From contig JAGTPG010000001.1 in the NCBI GenBank assembly GCA_018195615.1, positions 372,001 to 436,000 of the forward strand: a stretch of DNA of 64,000 bases, written 5' to 3'. Origin of the DNA: Streptomyces tuirus (GTDB taxonomy: Bacteria; Actinomycetota; Actinomycetes; Streptomycetales; Streptomycetaceae). Every line of letters starts with the position of its first letter. Position 1 is the stretch's first letter. Position numbers and translations under genes: made by a program. The notes beneath the pieces are model-generated. The model searched no databases. It had not been told where the DNA came from and saw nothing but the letters and a program-made list of their open reading frames with translations. This document shows positions 1 to 8,763 of this stretch, in pieces.

Positions 1-507
1 AGCTCCGGCTTCGCCCCGATCCACCAGCTCAGCGACGAGGCGTGGCACGACGCCCTCAAGCTGAACGTCAACGGCTACTTCTACGGCACCCGCCGGGCGC
101 TGCCGAAGATGCTGGAAGGCGGCTGGGGCCGCATCATCAACATCTCCTCCGTCGAGGGCAAGCAGGCCAACAAGCCGGGGATCAGCCACTACATCACCAA
201 CAAGCACGCCATCCACGGGCTCACCAAGGCGACCGCCTTCGAGTACGGCACGCAGGGCATCACCTGCAACGCGATCTGTCCCGGCGCCGTCGACACCGAC
301 CTGATGCGTGCCGCGGGACCGGCCGCCGCCGAGGCCGAGGGCATCACCTACGAGGAATGGCTGAGCCGCTTCGCCGAGCACGCCGCGACGAAGAAGATCA
401 CCACGGTGGAGCAGATCGCGGCCGTCGCCTCACTGCTCGCGAGCGAGGCCGGGGCGGGTATCACCGGCGCCCTGATCAGCGTCGACGGCGGAACGGCGCA
501 GTGGTAG
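1..507 (+). CDS. SDR-family oxidoreductase, C-terminal part (truncated by window start)
   Basis: This is the last 168 residues of a short-chain dehydrogenase/reductase; the N-terminal cofactor-binding glycine motif lies before the window. The reading frame opens at base 1. Visible family landmarks are the substrate-side ISS motif, the catalytic YITNK (YxxxK) pair, the CPGAVDTD stretch after beta-strand 6, and the usual C-terminal ISVDGGTAQW. SDRs of this type use NAD(P)H to interconvert alcohols and ketones in the cytoplasm. The stop is TAG at 505. It lies 58 bp ahead of the PEP-utilising gene on the same strand, so it may head the catabolic operon. The substrate cannot be told. Confidence 0.9.
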   Translation, partial: SSGFAPIHQLSDEAWHDALKLNVNGYFYGTRRALPKMLEGGWGRIINISSVEGKQANKPGISHYITNKHAIHGLTKATAFEYGTQGITCNAICPGAVDTDLMRAAGPAAAEAEGITYEEWLSRFAEHAATKKITTVEQIAAVASLLASEAGAGITGALISVDGGTAQW

Positions 508-565
508 GCGCGGGACGGGCAGGGGCAGGGGCAGGCGAGGGCACGGACAGCGGGAGACCTCGGTC

Positions 566-2300
566 ATGAAGAGCTGGATCACGGACTGGCAGCGCAGTGA
601 GCGGCTGCCGCACTACACCCGGGCCAACGCGGGCGAGACCCTGCCGGAGCCGGCCAGCCCGCTGGGCTGGACCCTGGTCTGGGGGCGGGGCCTCAAGGGC
701 TGGCGTCGCGGCTTCGTCGGCTTCGGCATCTACCGCGAGGAGGAGGTGGCCGGACCTCGACCGCCGTTCGTCGGCATGTTCGGCGGCCACTTCTACCTCA
801 ACCTGTCCCACATGCGGCTGTTCGGCATCCGCATGGGCCAGACGGCGGACCAGATCGACGCGGCCTTCGTCGGCCAGCGCTCCGACACCCCGCTGTACGT
901 CGCGCACCCGGACGACCACGACGAGGAGCTCACCGCCAAGGCGGGCGCGACGCTCCAGCGGATGCTCGGCCATGCCGGCTTCCTCGAAGCCGACGCCGAC
1001 CGGGAACGGCTGCGCGCCCTGCGCCGCTCGCGCCCCGACCTGACGCAGCTGTCCGACGCCGAACTGGTGGCTCACGCACGGTCGTTGCTGGACGAAGTGG
1101 AGACGACCTTCCAGCGGCACGTCGAGTCCTCGCTGCCCGCGTCCGTCGGACCGGCGATCCTCGGCCCGCTGTGCGCGAGCGTGGACCGTCCCGGCGCCAT
1201 GCTCGACCTGATCGCCGGCCTTGGCGACGTCGACTCCGCCTCCCCCTCGACCGGGCTGTGGACGCTCTCCCGTCAGGTGGCGGCCTCGGCCGAGCTGAGC
1301 GCGCTGTTCGACCGGGGCCCGGCCGCGGTGGAGCAGGCGCTCGACGGGGCGACCGGCGACGTGAAGGCGTTCCGTGACTCCTTCGAGGAGTTCCTGGCTC
1401 AATCCGGTGACCGCGGCCCCAACGAGTGGGACATCCACGCGCTGTCCTGGGAGGCGGCGCCCGTCCAGGCGCTGGCCCTGGTCGACCGGATCCGGCACAG
1501 CCCCGACGACGACTCCCGGCCGCCCGTCAAAAGCGCCTGGCCGAGAGGCGCGACCGGACGGCTGGGGAGATCCGGGCCGTGCTGAGCGAGGACGCGCGGC
1601 CCATGTTCGATGCCGGCATGCACGCCGCGCAGGTGTGGATCCCGGCCCGCGAGCGCACCAAGGCGAACTGCGTCACGGTCGTCAACGAGATCCGCATGGC
1701 CGTACGGCAACTCGGCCGCCGCGGGGTCGAAGCGGGGCTCTTCGCCCGGCCCGAGGACGTGATGATGCTGCTGGACACCGAACTCGACGACTATGTGGCC
1801 GCCCCGGGGTCATTCGGCCCCGTGATCGCGCGCCGGCTCGAGGAGTACGCGGAACTGCACGAGCTGGAACCGCCGTTCTTCGTCGCCGACGACGCGCACA
1901 CCGACATCGACACCTGGCCGCGACGCGCCGAGGAGCGGACCCGGGCGGCCGTCGAGGGTGATGTGCTCCGTGGTGTGGGGGCAGCCACGGCACGTACACC
2001 GGAAGGGTGCGGGTGGTCACCGACCCGGCCTCGTGCGAGGCGCTGGAGCCCGGCGAGGTGCTGGTCGCGCCGATCACGGACGCGGCCTGGACCCCGTTGT
2101 TCCTGGTCGCCGGAGCGGCCGTCGTGGACGTGGGCGCGCTCAACAGCCACGCCGTGGTGGTCTGCCGCGAGCTGGGCATCCCGGCCGTGATCTCCGTCGA
2201 GGACGGGACCGGGCGGCTCCGGGACGGCATGGTGATCACGGTCGACGGCAACGCGGGCACGGTCACCGTGGACGGTGTCCCCGCGCCGCTCGCCGGCTGA
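566..2300 (+). CDS. PEP-utilising enzyme with C-terminal swivel (mobile His) domain; two frameshifts
   Basis: The product is about 578 residues when read across frame shifts near 1529 and 1979. The second is explained by one missing G in a GGGGG run and restores VGGSHGTYTGRVRVV. Residues 1-470 are a helical region that I recognise only by context. The last 100 residues are the PEP-utilising mobile domain, with the phosphohistidine in GALNSHAVVV followed by ELGIPAVISV and a GMVITVDG end. In this family the histidine shuttles phosphate between PEP and an ATP-grasp nucleotide site. No ATP-grasp domain is present in this protein, so it probably works with a separate subunit, as phenylphosphate synthase does, or has lost that step. 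The start ATG at 566 follows GGGAGACC. Confidence 0.75.
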
Positions 2301-2311
2301 GAACACCGCGG

Positions 2312-2343
2312 GCCCGTCGCTTCCCTGCACCGGAGCGACGGGC
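2312..2343 (+). terminator. Stem-loop after PEP-utilising gene
   Basis: There is a 10-bp perfect stem (GCCCGTCGCT at 2312-2321 pairing with 2334-2343) and a 12-base loop directly after the stop at 2300. It has no T-run, as is common for Streptomyces terminators. It could attenuate rather than end transcription, since the next gene follows on the same strand. Confidence 0.5.
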
Positions 2344-2390
2344 TCGCGGGCATGACCGTGCCCCGCAGGCACGACCCTGAAAGGAAGACC

Positions 2391-2705
2391 GTGGCAGAGG
2401 AAATCATCGTCGCCGGCTGGATGGACTACGAACCCGGCGACCGCGGCGTAATGCTGAAGGCTCTCGTCGAGCTGGGCCGGCGCACCCGCAAGGAGGAACC
2501 CGGCTGCCTGGACTACGCCATGACCGCCGATCCCACCGACGAGCGGCGTATCCGGGTGTACGAGCACTGGACCTCCCGGCAGGCCCTCGACGAGCACTTC
2601 ACCACCGAGCACATCAAGGACTTCCGGGCGGCCGTGGCCGGACTGACCCGAATCGGGGTCTCCCTGACGGCCCACACCGTCGCCGCGTCACGCCCCATGC
2701 GCTGA
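2391..2705 (+). CDS. Antibiotic biosynthesis monooxygenase (ABM) domain protein
   Basis: A 104-residue single-domain protein of the ABM dimeric alpha-beta barrel family. The fold pattern is visible: an N-terminal strand IIVAGWMDYEP, a helix with LVELGRRTRKEEPGCLDY, then RIRVYEHWTSRQALDEHF, which is the conserved E-x-W-x(6)-H segment. Relatives are cofactor-free quinol monooxygenases or small heme/aromatic-binding enzymes in the cytoplasm. I prefer GTG 2391, which follows AAGGAAG at 2381, over ATG 2352, which would add a 13-residue basic tail. In this island it may act on a phenolic intermediate, but this is only inferred. Confidence 0.8.
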   Translation: MAEEIIVAGWMDYEPGDRGVMLKALVELGRRTRKEEPGCLDYAMTADPTDERRIRVYEHWTSRQALDEHFTTEHIKDFRAAVAGLTRIGVSLTAHTVAASRPMR

Positions 2706-2707
2706 AG

Positions 2708-2730
2708 CGGCGCCCCCGCCGGGGGCGCCG
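2708..2730 (+). terminator. Bidirectional terminator between convergent genes
   Basis: A 10-bp perfect G/C stem (2708-2717 with 2721-2730, loop GCC) is followed by TTTCC. It lies between the ABM gene stop (2705) and the stop of the minus-strand reductase (2748), so it can serve both. Confidence 0.75.
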
Positions 2731-2747
2731 TTTCCGTCTGCCGTGCG

Positions 2748-3773
2748 TCAATCGGCCAACCGCACCAGCATCTTGCCGACGTTGCCGCCGCCGAGCAGGG
2801 ACAGCAGCGCCCCCGGGGCGTTCTCCAGGCCGTCCACGACCGTCTCGCGCGCGGTGATCCGGCCCTCGGCGAGCCAGCCCGCGACCCGCTGCTCGAACTC
2901 CGGCCGCAGGTCGTCATGGTCGCGGACGATGAAACCGCGCAGGGTCAGCCGCTTGAGGACCGCCTGGATCAACTGGTTGATGTCCGCGGACCGTCGGTCG
3001 CCGCCGAACTGCGACGTCATGCCGCACAGGGCAACCCGGCCACCGGTGCGCAGCGCGTGCAGCGCGGCGGCGAGCTGCTCACCGCCGACGTTGTCGAAGT
3101 ACACGTCGACGCCGTCGGGGGCCAGTCGGGCCAGCGCGTCTCGCATCGGCTCGGCGCGGTAGTCCGCGGCCGCGTCATAGCCGAGCTCCTTCACCAGCAG
3201 GGCACACTTGTCCGGCCCTCCGGCGGTCCCTATGACGCGCTGCGCGCCCAGCAGGCGCGCGAACTGGCCGGCGGCGGTGCCGACGGCGCCGGCCGCCGCC
3301 GACACCAGGACGGTGTCACCCGGACGCAGGTGCGCGATCCGGGTCAGGCCCACGTACGCGGTGAACCCGGTCTGACCGAGCAGGCCCAGCCAGGTGGGCA
3401 GCGGGGCGAGTCGGGTGTCGATGCGACCGGCGCCGTCGGTGTCCGCCAAGTCGAGCACGGCCCGCTCCCGCCAGCCGAGCTGATGGCGTACGTACGTGCC
3501 CGGCGGCACCTGGGCACAGCGGCTCTCCTCCACGACACCGAGGGCACGGCCGTCGAGCGGCGAGCCCGGGATGAAGTTGTGTGTGTAGTGTTTCTCGGTG
3601 CTCTCCAGACGCCCGCGCATGGACGGGTCCACGCTCATGTAGAGGTTGCGCACGAGCAGTTGTCCCTCCCCGACGGGCGGCAGCGGGCGTTCCTCGACGG
3701 CGAAGTCACCGGGGACCGGTTGTCCGTCGGGTCGGCGCACCAGACAGACCACACGGGTGGAACGGGGCGTCAC
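2748..3773 (-). CDS. NADP-dependent medium-chain dehydrogenase/reductase, zinc-free (CurA/PTGR-like)
   Basis: An intact 341-residue reductase. The N-terminal catalytic domain carries YMSVDPSMRGRL, characteristic of the leukotriene B4 dehydrogenase/CurA branch, and lacks the zinc-binding cysteines of alcohol dehydrogenases. The Rossmann motif SAAAGAVGTAAGQFA lies near residues 154-168, followed by DVYFDNVGGE. These enzymes reduce alpha,beta-unsaturated ketones or aldehydes with NADPH. The gene is 5 bp downstream of the small ORF starting at 3993 and in line with the ferredoxin and Rieske genes, so it is probably the last gene of that minus-strand operon. Confidence 0.88.
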   Translation of the reverse strand: MTPRSTRVVCLVRRPDGQPVPGDFAVEERPLPPVGEGQLLVRNLYMSVDPSMRGRLESTEKHYTHNFIPGSPLDGRALGVVEESRCAQVPPGTYVRHQLGWRERAVLDLADTDGAGRIDTRLAPLPTWLGLLGQTGFTAYVGLTRIAHLRPGDTVLVSAAAGAVGTAAGQFARLLGAQRVIGTAGGPDKCALLVKELGYDAAADYRAEPMRDALARLAPDGVDVYFDNVGGEQLAAALHALRTGGRVALCGMTSQFGGDRRSADINQLIQAVLKRLTLRGFIVRDHDDLRPEFEQRVAGWLAEGRITARETVVDGLENAPGALLSLLGGGNVGKMLVRLAD

Positions 3774-3777
3774 GGGG

Positions 3778-3993
3778 TCACTCCTCCGGCTGCCGGCTGC
3801 CGCGCCGCTGGGCGAGGCGGCCGACCCAGCCGGCCATCTGGAGGTCGGCGTGGCGCAGTTCGCCCGACTGCCAGCGGGCCTGGGCGTCGAAGACGCCCCG
3901 CGCCCCCGTCCTGGGATCGGTCACCTCGACCAGTCCGTCCTCGGTGAGCCGGTACACATGCCCGGTCAGGGGGTGGATCACTTGCTTGGACAT
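3778..3993 (-). CDS. Small conserved-looking protein of unknown function
   Basis: A 71-residue soluble protein starting MSKQVIHPLTGHVYRL, with a following segment DGLVEVTDPRTGARGVF that reads like a short beta-hairpin domain. No catalytic motif or membrane segment is present. It is sandwiched between the ferredoxin gene (stop at 4001) and the CurA-like gene (start at 3773), both a few bases away. Tight packing and normal Streptomyces codon use support a real gene in the Rieske oxygenase operon. An accessory role for the oxygenase is a guess from position only. Confidence 0.65.
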   Translation of the reverse strand: MSKQVIHPLTGHVYRLTEDGLVEVTDPRTGARGVFDAQARWQSGELRHADLQMAGWVGRLAQRRGSRQPEE

Positions 3994-4000
3994 GGGGGCC

Positions 4001-4326
4001 TCACTCCTGCACTCGGCGGCGCACGCCGCTCTTGGTCACGGTCACCGGGCCCTCGACAAGGAGCCGGCAGGCGAGCCGGGTCGAGCCGTCCACCGGTCTG
4101 CGCAGGGCCTCGATGCCCTCGCGCTCCAGCGGGCCCACGGGGAACAGTTCTCGGCGCCCTCCTCTACCCGGACGAAGCAGGTGCGGCAGGTGCCCTTGCC
4201 GCCGCACACGGTGGGCCAGCGGTAGCCGAGTCGCCGGGCGGCAGTGAACAGGTCCTCGCCGTCGAGGACATCGAGCTCGACGCCGGACGGTCTGACCGCC
4301 ACCCGGTGGGTCACTTGTCCATCCAC
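4001..4326 (-). CDS. [2Fe-2S] ferredoxin; one frameshift
   Basis: Reading across a shift near 4150 gives a protein of about 108 residues. It starts with ATG 4326, which overlaps the end of the Rieske gene by 16 bp, so the two are translationally coupled. The cluster ligands are visible as CGGKGTCRTC in the N-terminal half and a fourth cysteine in TRLACRLLVEG, the plant-type 2Fe-2S ferredoxin pattern. It would pass electrons to the Rieske oxygenase encoded just upstream. The junction is repaired by one extra C (…AENLFPVG…), so I consider the gene functional. Confidence 0.85.
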
Positions 4327-5719
4327 TGGTCGAGGGTCCGGTTGAAGTGACGGATGCGGCTCTCCTGGTAGTTGGCCAGGGTGATGCCCGGCTTACGCAT
4401 CGCCTTCAGGCCCTGCTGGACGTAGGGAAGGTTCTCGCAGTCCTGGTCGAAGACGGGGCCGAGCACACCGAGTTCGGGGACGTCCGCGAAGAGCATGTCC
4501 TCGGGCACCCAGCGGATCTTCGCCGGGGGCGGCATCTCGCCGGGCTGCTTCGGGGACGACATGAAGATGATCTCGGCGGTGCAGGAGTCGGGGTCGAGGC
4601 CGTTGGGGCGGAACCGGTAGATGATGTTCGACTTGGCGCCGCCCCAGGGGTTGAAGTTGGGGAACAGCAAGTAGTTGATGGCGTCCAGCAGTTCAGTGTC
4701 GGGGGTCTGGGAGAAGTCCTGCTGCGAGGTGGCCGCCAGTTGCGCGCGCATCCGCTCGGCGAGGACCTGGCGGGCGGTGCCACCGGGAGGGATCGCCGGC
4801 AGTTCGTCACCCTCCTGCCGCACCAGGTCACGGCCCTGGGCGGCGGAATAGAACGCTCGCGAGTCGTAGAAGGTCTCCAGGACGTCCTCCTCCGTGACGG
4901 AGTCCGCCACGTGCGGGCTGGGCGCGCCCTGGATGTTGATCATCCGGTTCCAGTGCGGCTGGTCCGCCATGACGTCGTACTGCGAGTTGGCGTCGGCCAG
5001 CCACGGCAGCATCTGCGGGTGGGTGGCGATCACATGGAAGGACTCGATGAACGCGTCCTGGGCGATCTTCCAATTGCAGGGCAGCACCTTGCCGATGTGC
5101 AGCGACTTGTAGCGGTTCTCCAGCGGCCAGATGTAGTAGTCGTCGAAGGTGCCGCGGTAGCTGTCGAAGGACTCGGCGTACGGGTCCATGTTGATGAAGA
5201 CGAAGCCGCGCCAGGTGGCCACCCGGGCCTCGGGAGGGCGAACTTCTCCGGGGTGACGTGCGGGAAGTCCCAGGCGCAGGGCGGGTTCTGCATCGTGCCG
5301 TCGAGGTTCCAGGTGAACCCGTGGAACGAGCAGCGGAACTCGCTGACGTTGCCGCCCCCGGTGCGCAGTTTGCGTCCGCGGTGCAGGCAGACGTTGACGA
5401 AGGCGCGGATCTCGTCGGGAGCCGTGCGGACGACGATGAGGGAGTCGTCGCCGATCTCGTACACCTCGTGGTCACCGACCTCGGGAATCTCGCTCTCCAG
5501 GCAGGCGAACTGCCAGACGCGCCGCCAGACCTGCCGCATCTCCCGCTCGGCCCACTCGCGGGAGGTGAAGCGGGCGGTGTCGATGTCCTCGCTGCCGAGG
5601 TGGTCGTTGCGCTCGAACCTCAGGGCGGGGGGAACGGGGCGGCTGTCCTGGTCGAGGTAGTCCTGGACGCTGGGCCCGGGGCACCGCCCAGTGGTCGGCT
5701 CCGACGTTTCGTCCATCAT
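4311..5719 (-). CDS. Rieske non-heme iron oxygenase, alpha subunit; one frameshift
   Basis: The product is about 469 residues across a junction near 5236 (CCC where CCCC restores the frame). The Rieske centre is CLHRG followed by CSFHGFTW near residues 105-130. The mononuclear iron site shows ESFHVIATHPQM in the catalytic domain. The family activates O2 to hydroxylate, demethylate or cleave aromatic or alicyclic substrates, using electrons from a ferredoxin and reductase. Both partners are in this window (4001-4326 and 17418-18371). Start: ATG 5719 or the adjacent ATG 5716, behind AGAGGAGAG. It is divergent from the ABC importer, which suggests the imported compound is its substrate. The chemistry cannot be assigned from sequence alone. 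Confidence 0.88.
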
Positions 5720-6085
5720 CTCTCCTCTGGCAGAAACTTGAGAGCGAGTGTAGTTAGCATGTGCAGCCGGTAGCAACACTCGCGGCGACGAACGAGCCCG
5801 TCCGCTCCATAGTTACCTGCAATTACCCAATGATCCAGGAGTTTCTTACGGCTCCCCTCTCCCCAAGCCCTCTAGGGCGTGTCACACTCCGAGCCACTTG
5901 AGGCTGTAGTCCCTCATAAGTTTCCCCGTTTCCGGGACGATCTCTGCCCGTCCCGGTCCCAGCCCCACGGCATGGTCGCCCCGGGGCGACACAGAACCGA
6001 TCCGCCTGACTGGAGCCGACCGCTGCGGCCGCCGCAGCGACGCGGGTCACGGCAGTGCAGGCGCACACCACGGGAGTGCTCAACG
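5720..6085. promoter_or_regulatory. Divergent intergenic region, Rieske operon / ABC importer
   Basis: These 366 bp separate two divergent operons and must hold both promoters. The part near the Rieske gene is noticeably AT-richer, with AACTTGAGAGCGAGTGTAG. I see no convincing operator palindrome and no coding sequence. Confidence 0.5.
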
Positions 6086-7228
6086 ATGAGTTCCAGACCC
6101 CGTCGCGCGGTCCGCCGCGCCCTCACCGCGATCGTCTCCGTCACCTCCCTGGCCGCCCTCGCGGCGTGCGGCACCGGCACCACGCCGGCCGCCGACTCAA
6201 CGAGGGCGGCGGCGCCCGGCTCCCCCGGCCTGACGGCGGCCCGCGCGGCCCTCGCGAAGTACTCCGAGCGCCCGGCCACGATCTCCGTGACCCAGCCCGT
6301 CGGCATGGCGATCCCCAAGGGCAAGAAGATCGACTTCATCCTCTGCGGCGTCCAGTCGTGCAAGGACCTCGCCGACTTCTTCACCGAGGCCGCCGAGGAA
6401 CTGGGCTGGCAGGTGAAGCAGATCGCCACCCAGGGCACCCCGGAATCCGTCCAAGCCGCCTACGAGCAGGCCGTGCGCGACAAGCCGGACGCCGTCGTCG
6501 CCTCCGGTTTCCCGCGCGCCGTCTACGCCAAGCAACTGGCGCAGCTGAAGGCAGCCGGTATCCCCGTCATCCAGTCGAACGCCGACGACGTGGTGGGCGA
6601 AGGCGTCTCCCTGCTGAAGAACGGGCCCAAGGACGTCGGTGTCCAAGGCGAGATGCTCGCCTCGTGGGTGGTGTCGAACAGCGGCGCCAAGGCGAACACC
6701 GTCTACTTCGACCTGCCCGCATACACGATCCTCAAGCCCGTCAAAGACTCCTTCGCGGCCAAGTACGAGGAGTGGTGCGACGGTTGTGCGCTGGACCAGG
6801 TGGACGTGCCGATCACCGCGGTGGGCAAGGACATGCCGGACCGCGTGGTGTCGTACCTCCGGTCACACCCGAAGGTGACCCATGTCGTCTTCTCGCTCGG
6901 TTTGCTCAACGTGGGCGTGCCGCCCGCGCTGAAGACCGCCGGCATCACCGGCAAGCGCATCGTCGTCAACGTCGGTGACGCGCAGAACTACCAGTACATC
7001 CAGAGCGGTCTCACCGACGGCGCGATGGCGCTGAACTCCCACGAGACGGCCTGGCTCCAGGTCGACGCGCTCGCCCGGCACTTCACCGGCCAGCCCATGG
7101 CCGTGGACCAGAAGGCCGCACTCCCCAACATGCTCGTCACCAAGGACAACCTGCCCTCGGCCGACGGCGACTTCCCGATCGTCGAGGACTATCAGAAACA
7201 GTTCAAGGCGCTCTGGGGGCTGAGTTGA
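6086..7228 (+). CDS. ABC importer substrate-binding lipoprotein (type I periplasmic-binding, RbsB/BMP-like)
   Basis: An intact protein of 380 residues. A basic N-terminus and hydrophobic segment end in the lipobox LAALAAC (Cys28), so it is lipid-anchored outside the membrane. The mature part follows the two-lobed sugar-binding pattern: KIDFILCGVQSCKDLADFF (lobe 1), a run of residues ending DAVVASGFP, and IVVNVGDAQNYQYIQSG near the hinge. Start: ATG 6086. The stop (7226-7228) overlaps the TTG start of the ATPase gene. The ligand is probably a small molecule relevant to this catabolic island rather than necessarily a sugar, because the neighbours are acyl-CoA and oxygenase genes. Confidence 0.85.
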   Translation: MSSRPRRAVRRALTAIVSVTSLAALAACGTGTTPAADSTRAAAPGSPGLTAARAALAKYSERPATISVTQPVGMAIPKGKKIDFILCGVQSCKDLADFFTEAAEELGWQVKQIATQGTPESVQAAYEQAVRDKPDAVVASGFPRAVYAKQLAQLKAAGIPVIQSNADDVVGEGVSLLKNGPKDVGVQGEMLASWVVSNSGAKANTVYFDLPAYTILKPVKDSFAAKYEEWCDGCALDQVDVPITAVGKDMPDRVVSYLRSHPKVTHVVFSLGLLNVGVPPALKTAGITGKRIVVNVGDAQNYQYIQSGLTDGAMALNSHETAWLQVDALARHFTGQPMAVDQKAALPNMLVTKDNLPSADGDFPIVEDYQKQFKALWGLS

Positions 7229-8736
7229 CCGGGCCGGTGCTGCGGGTGGCCGCCCTGTCGAAGAGGTTCGGCGGCACCCAGGCACTGAAGGACGTCGATC
7301 TGGAGGTCGCGCCCGGCGAGATCCACGCCCTGATCGGGCCCAACGGATCCGGCAAGTCCACGCTCATCAAGACCCTCGCCGGTTACCACCACGCGGAGCC
7401 GGGTGCGGTGGCCGAACTCGACGGCGAGCCCTTCGACCTGGGCCATGTCACCGCCTCCCGGCACGACCGGCTCCGCTTCGTCCACCAGGAGCTCGGGCTG
7501 GTGGGTGAGCTGAGCGCCATCGACAACCTGGCGCTCAGCCACGGCTTCGCTCGCACGGCCTTCGGAAACATCCGCTGGCGCGAGATGGAAGGGCGGACGA
7601 CCGCGCTCGTCGAACGGTTCGGCCTCGGTATCGACGTGCGCCGGCCCCTGGCGACGGCGACCCCGGTCCAGCGCACGGTGGTGGCCATCGCCGCCGCCTT
7701 GCAGGGCTGGGAGGGCCGCCGCGGCGTCCTGGTGCTCGACGAGCCCACCGCCGTACTGCCGCCCGGCGAGGTGGCCCGCCTGTTCGACATCGTGCGGGAG
7801 GTCCGCGACGCCGGCGCCTCCGTCCTGTATGTCTCGCACCGGATGGAGGAGATCTTCGCGCTCGCCGACCGGGTCACCGTGATCCGCGGCGGACGCCGGA
7901 TCGCCACACGCCCGGTCGCCGAGCTCACCCCGCGTTCGCTGGCGGAGCTGATGGCGGGCGAGGAGATGGGCACCGACCACCGTCCCGCGCCCCCTTCCGG
8001 TCATGCTGCCCCTGTGCTGGAGGTCCGCGACCTGTGGGCCGGGCCACTGCGGGGAGTCGGCTTCGACCTGGCCAGGGGCGAACGCCTGGGCATCACCGGG
8101 CTGGTCGGCTCCGGCCACGAGATCGTGCCGTACGCGGTGTGCGGGGCCCATGCCGGACCGGTGAGCGGCAGGCTGCGGCTGCCGGAACACTCCGGGCGGT
8201 GGACCGAGGCGCGTGACGCCCACGGCCTGGGCCTTCCCCTGGTCCCCGCCGACCGGGCGGGCGAGGGAGTGATCGGCGACTTCTCGGTCGGCGAGAACCT
8301 CACTCTCCCCCTGCTGGACCGCCTGCGGGCCCGTTCCGGGCGGCTGCGCCGACGCCGCGAGTCCGCCCTTGCAGAGGACTGGATCCGGCGAGTCGGCGTG
8401 CGAACGGCCGGACGCGGAGCGCGGATCACCACGCTGAGCGGCGGCAACCAGCAGAAGGTCGTCATGGCCCGCTGTCTGGCCCAGCGCCCGCCGGTGCTGG
8501 CGCTGTGCGAACCCACGGCGGGCGTGGACATCGCCACCCGCCTGCAGCTGTACGACCTGATAGAGCGTCAGGCCGGTGCGGGAATGGGCGTCGTCGTGTC
8601 CTCCTCCGACACACAGGACCTGCTCGCGCTGTGCACCCGCGTCCTGGTGGTCCGGGACGGCCGGGTCGCACGGGAGATCAGCGGGCGGGACGTCACCGAG
8701 TCCGCGCTCGTGCACGCCATGGAAGGAACCGAGTGA
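7225..8736 (+). CDS. ABC importer ATPase with two nucleotide-binding domains (RbsA-like)
   Basis: An intact protein of 503 residues. NBD1 has Walker A GPNGSGKST near residue 40, Walker B GVLVLDEPTA near 172 and the switch SHRMEE. NBD2 has the degenerate P-loop GLVGSGHE usual for this subfamily and a good signature, LSGGNQQKV. Its Walker B reads VLALCEPTAGVD, with Cys where Asp is normal. NBD1's signature (ATPVQRTVV) is weak. The gene energises the importer formed with the flanking binding protein and permease. It starts at TTG 7225, overlapping the previous stop by four bases; GTG 7240 is an alternative. Confidence 0.9.
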   Translation: MTGPVLRVAALSKRFGGTQALKDVDLEVAPGEIHALIGPNGSGKSTLIKTLAGYHHAEPGAVAELDGEPFDLGHVTASRHDRLRFVHQELGLVGELSAIDNLALSHGFARTAFGNIRWREMEGRTTALVERFGLGIDVRRPLATATPVQRTVVAIAAALQGWEGRRGVLVLDEPTAVLPPGEVARLFDIVREVRDAGASVLYVSHRMEEIFALADRVTVIRGGRRIATRPVAELTPRSLAELMAGEEMGTDHRPAPPSGHAAPVLEVRDLWAGPLRGVGFDLARGERLGITGLVGSGHEIVPYAVCGAHAGPVSGRLRLPEHSGRWTEARDAHGLGLPLVPADRAGEGVIGDFSVGENLTLPLLDRLRARSGRLRRRRESALAEDWIRRVGVRTAGRGARITTLSGGNQQKVVMARCLAQRPPVLALCEPTAGVDIATRLQLYDLIERQAGAGMGVVVSSSDTQDLLALCTRVLVVRDGRVAREISGRDVTESALVHAMEGTE

Positions 8737-8763
8737 CATGAGCCCTGGAAGGGACTGACCGAC

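Noticed and set aside
4347..5660. Long open frame antisense to the Rieske oxygenase gene, and similar long antisense frames at 7192-8739, 36143-37860 and 47001-49175
   Set aside because: High-GC coding DNA produces long antisense frames. Their translations are Arg/Gly/Val-rich without motifs, while the opposite strand holds clear conserved genes.
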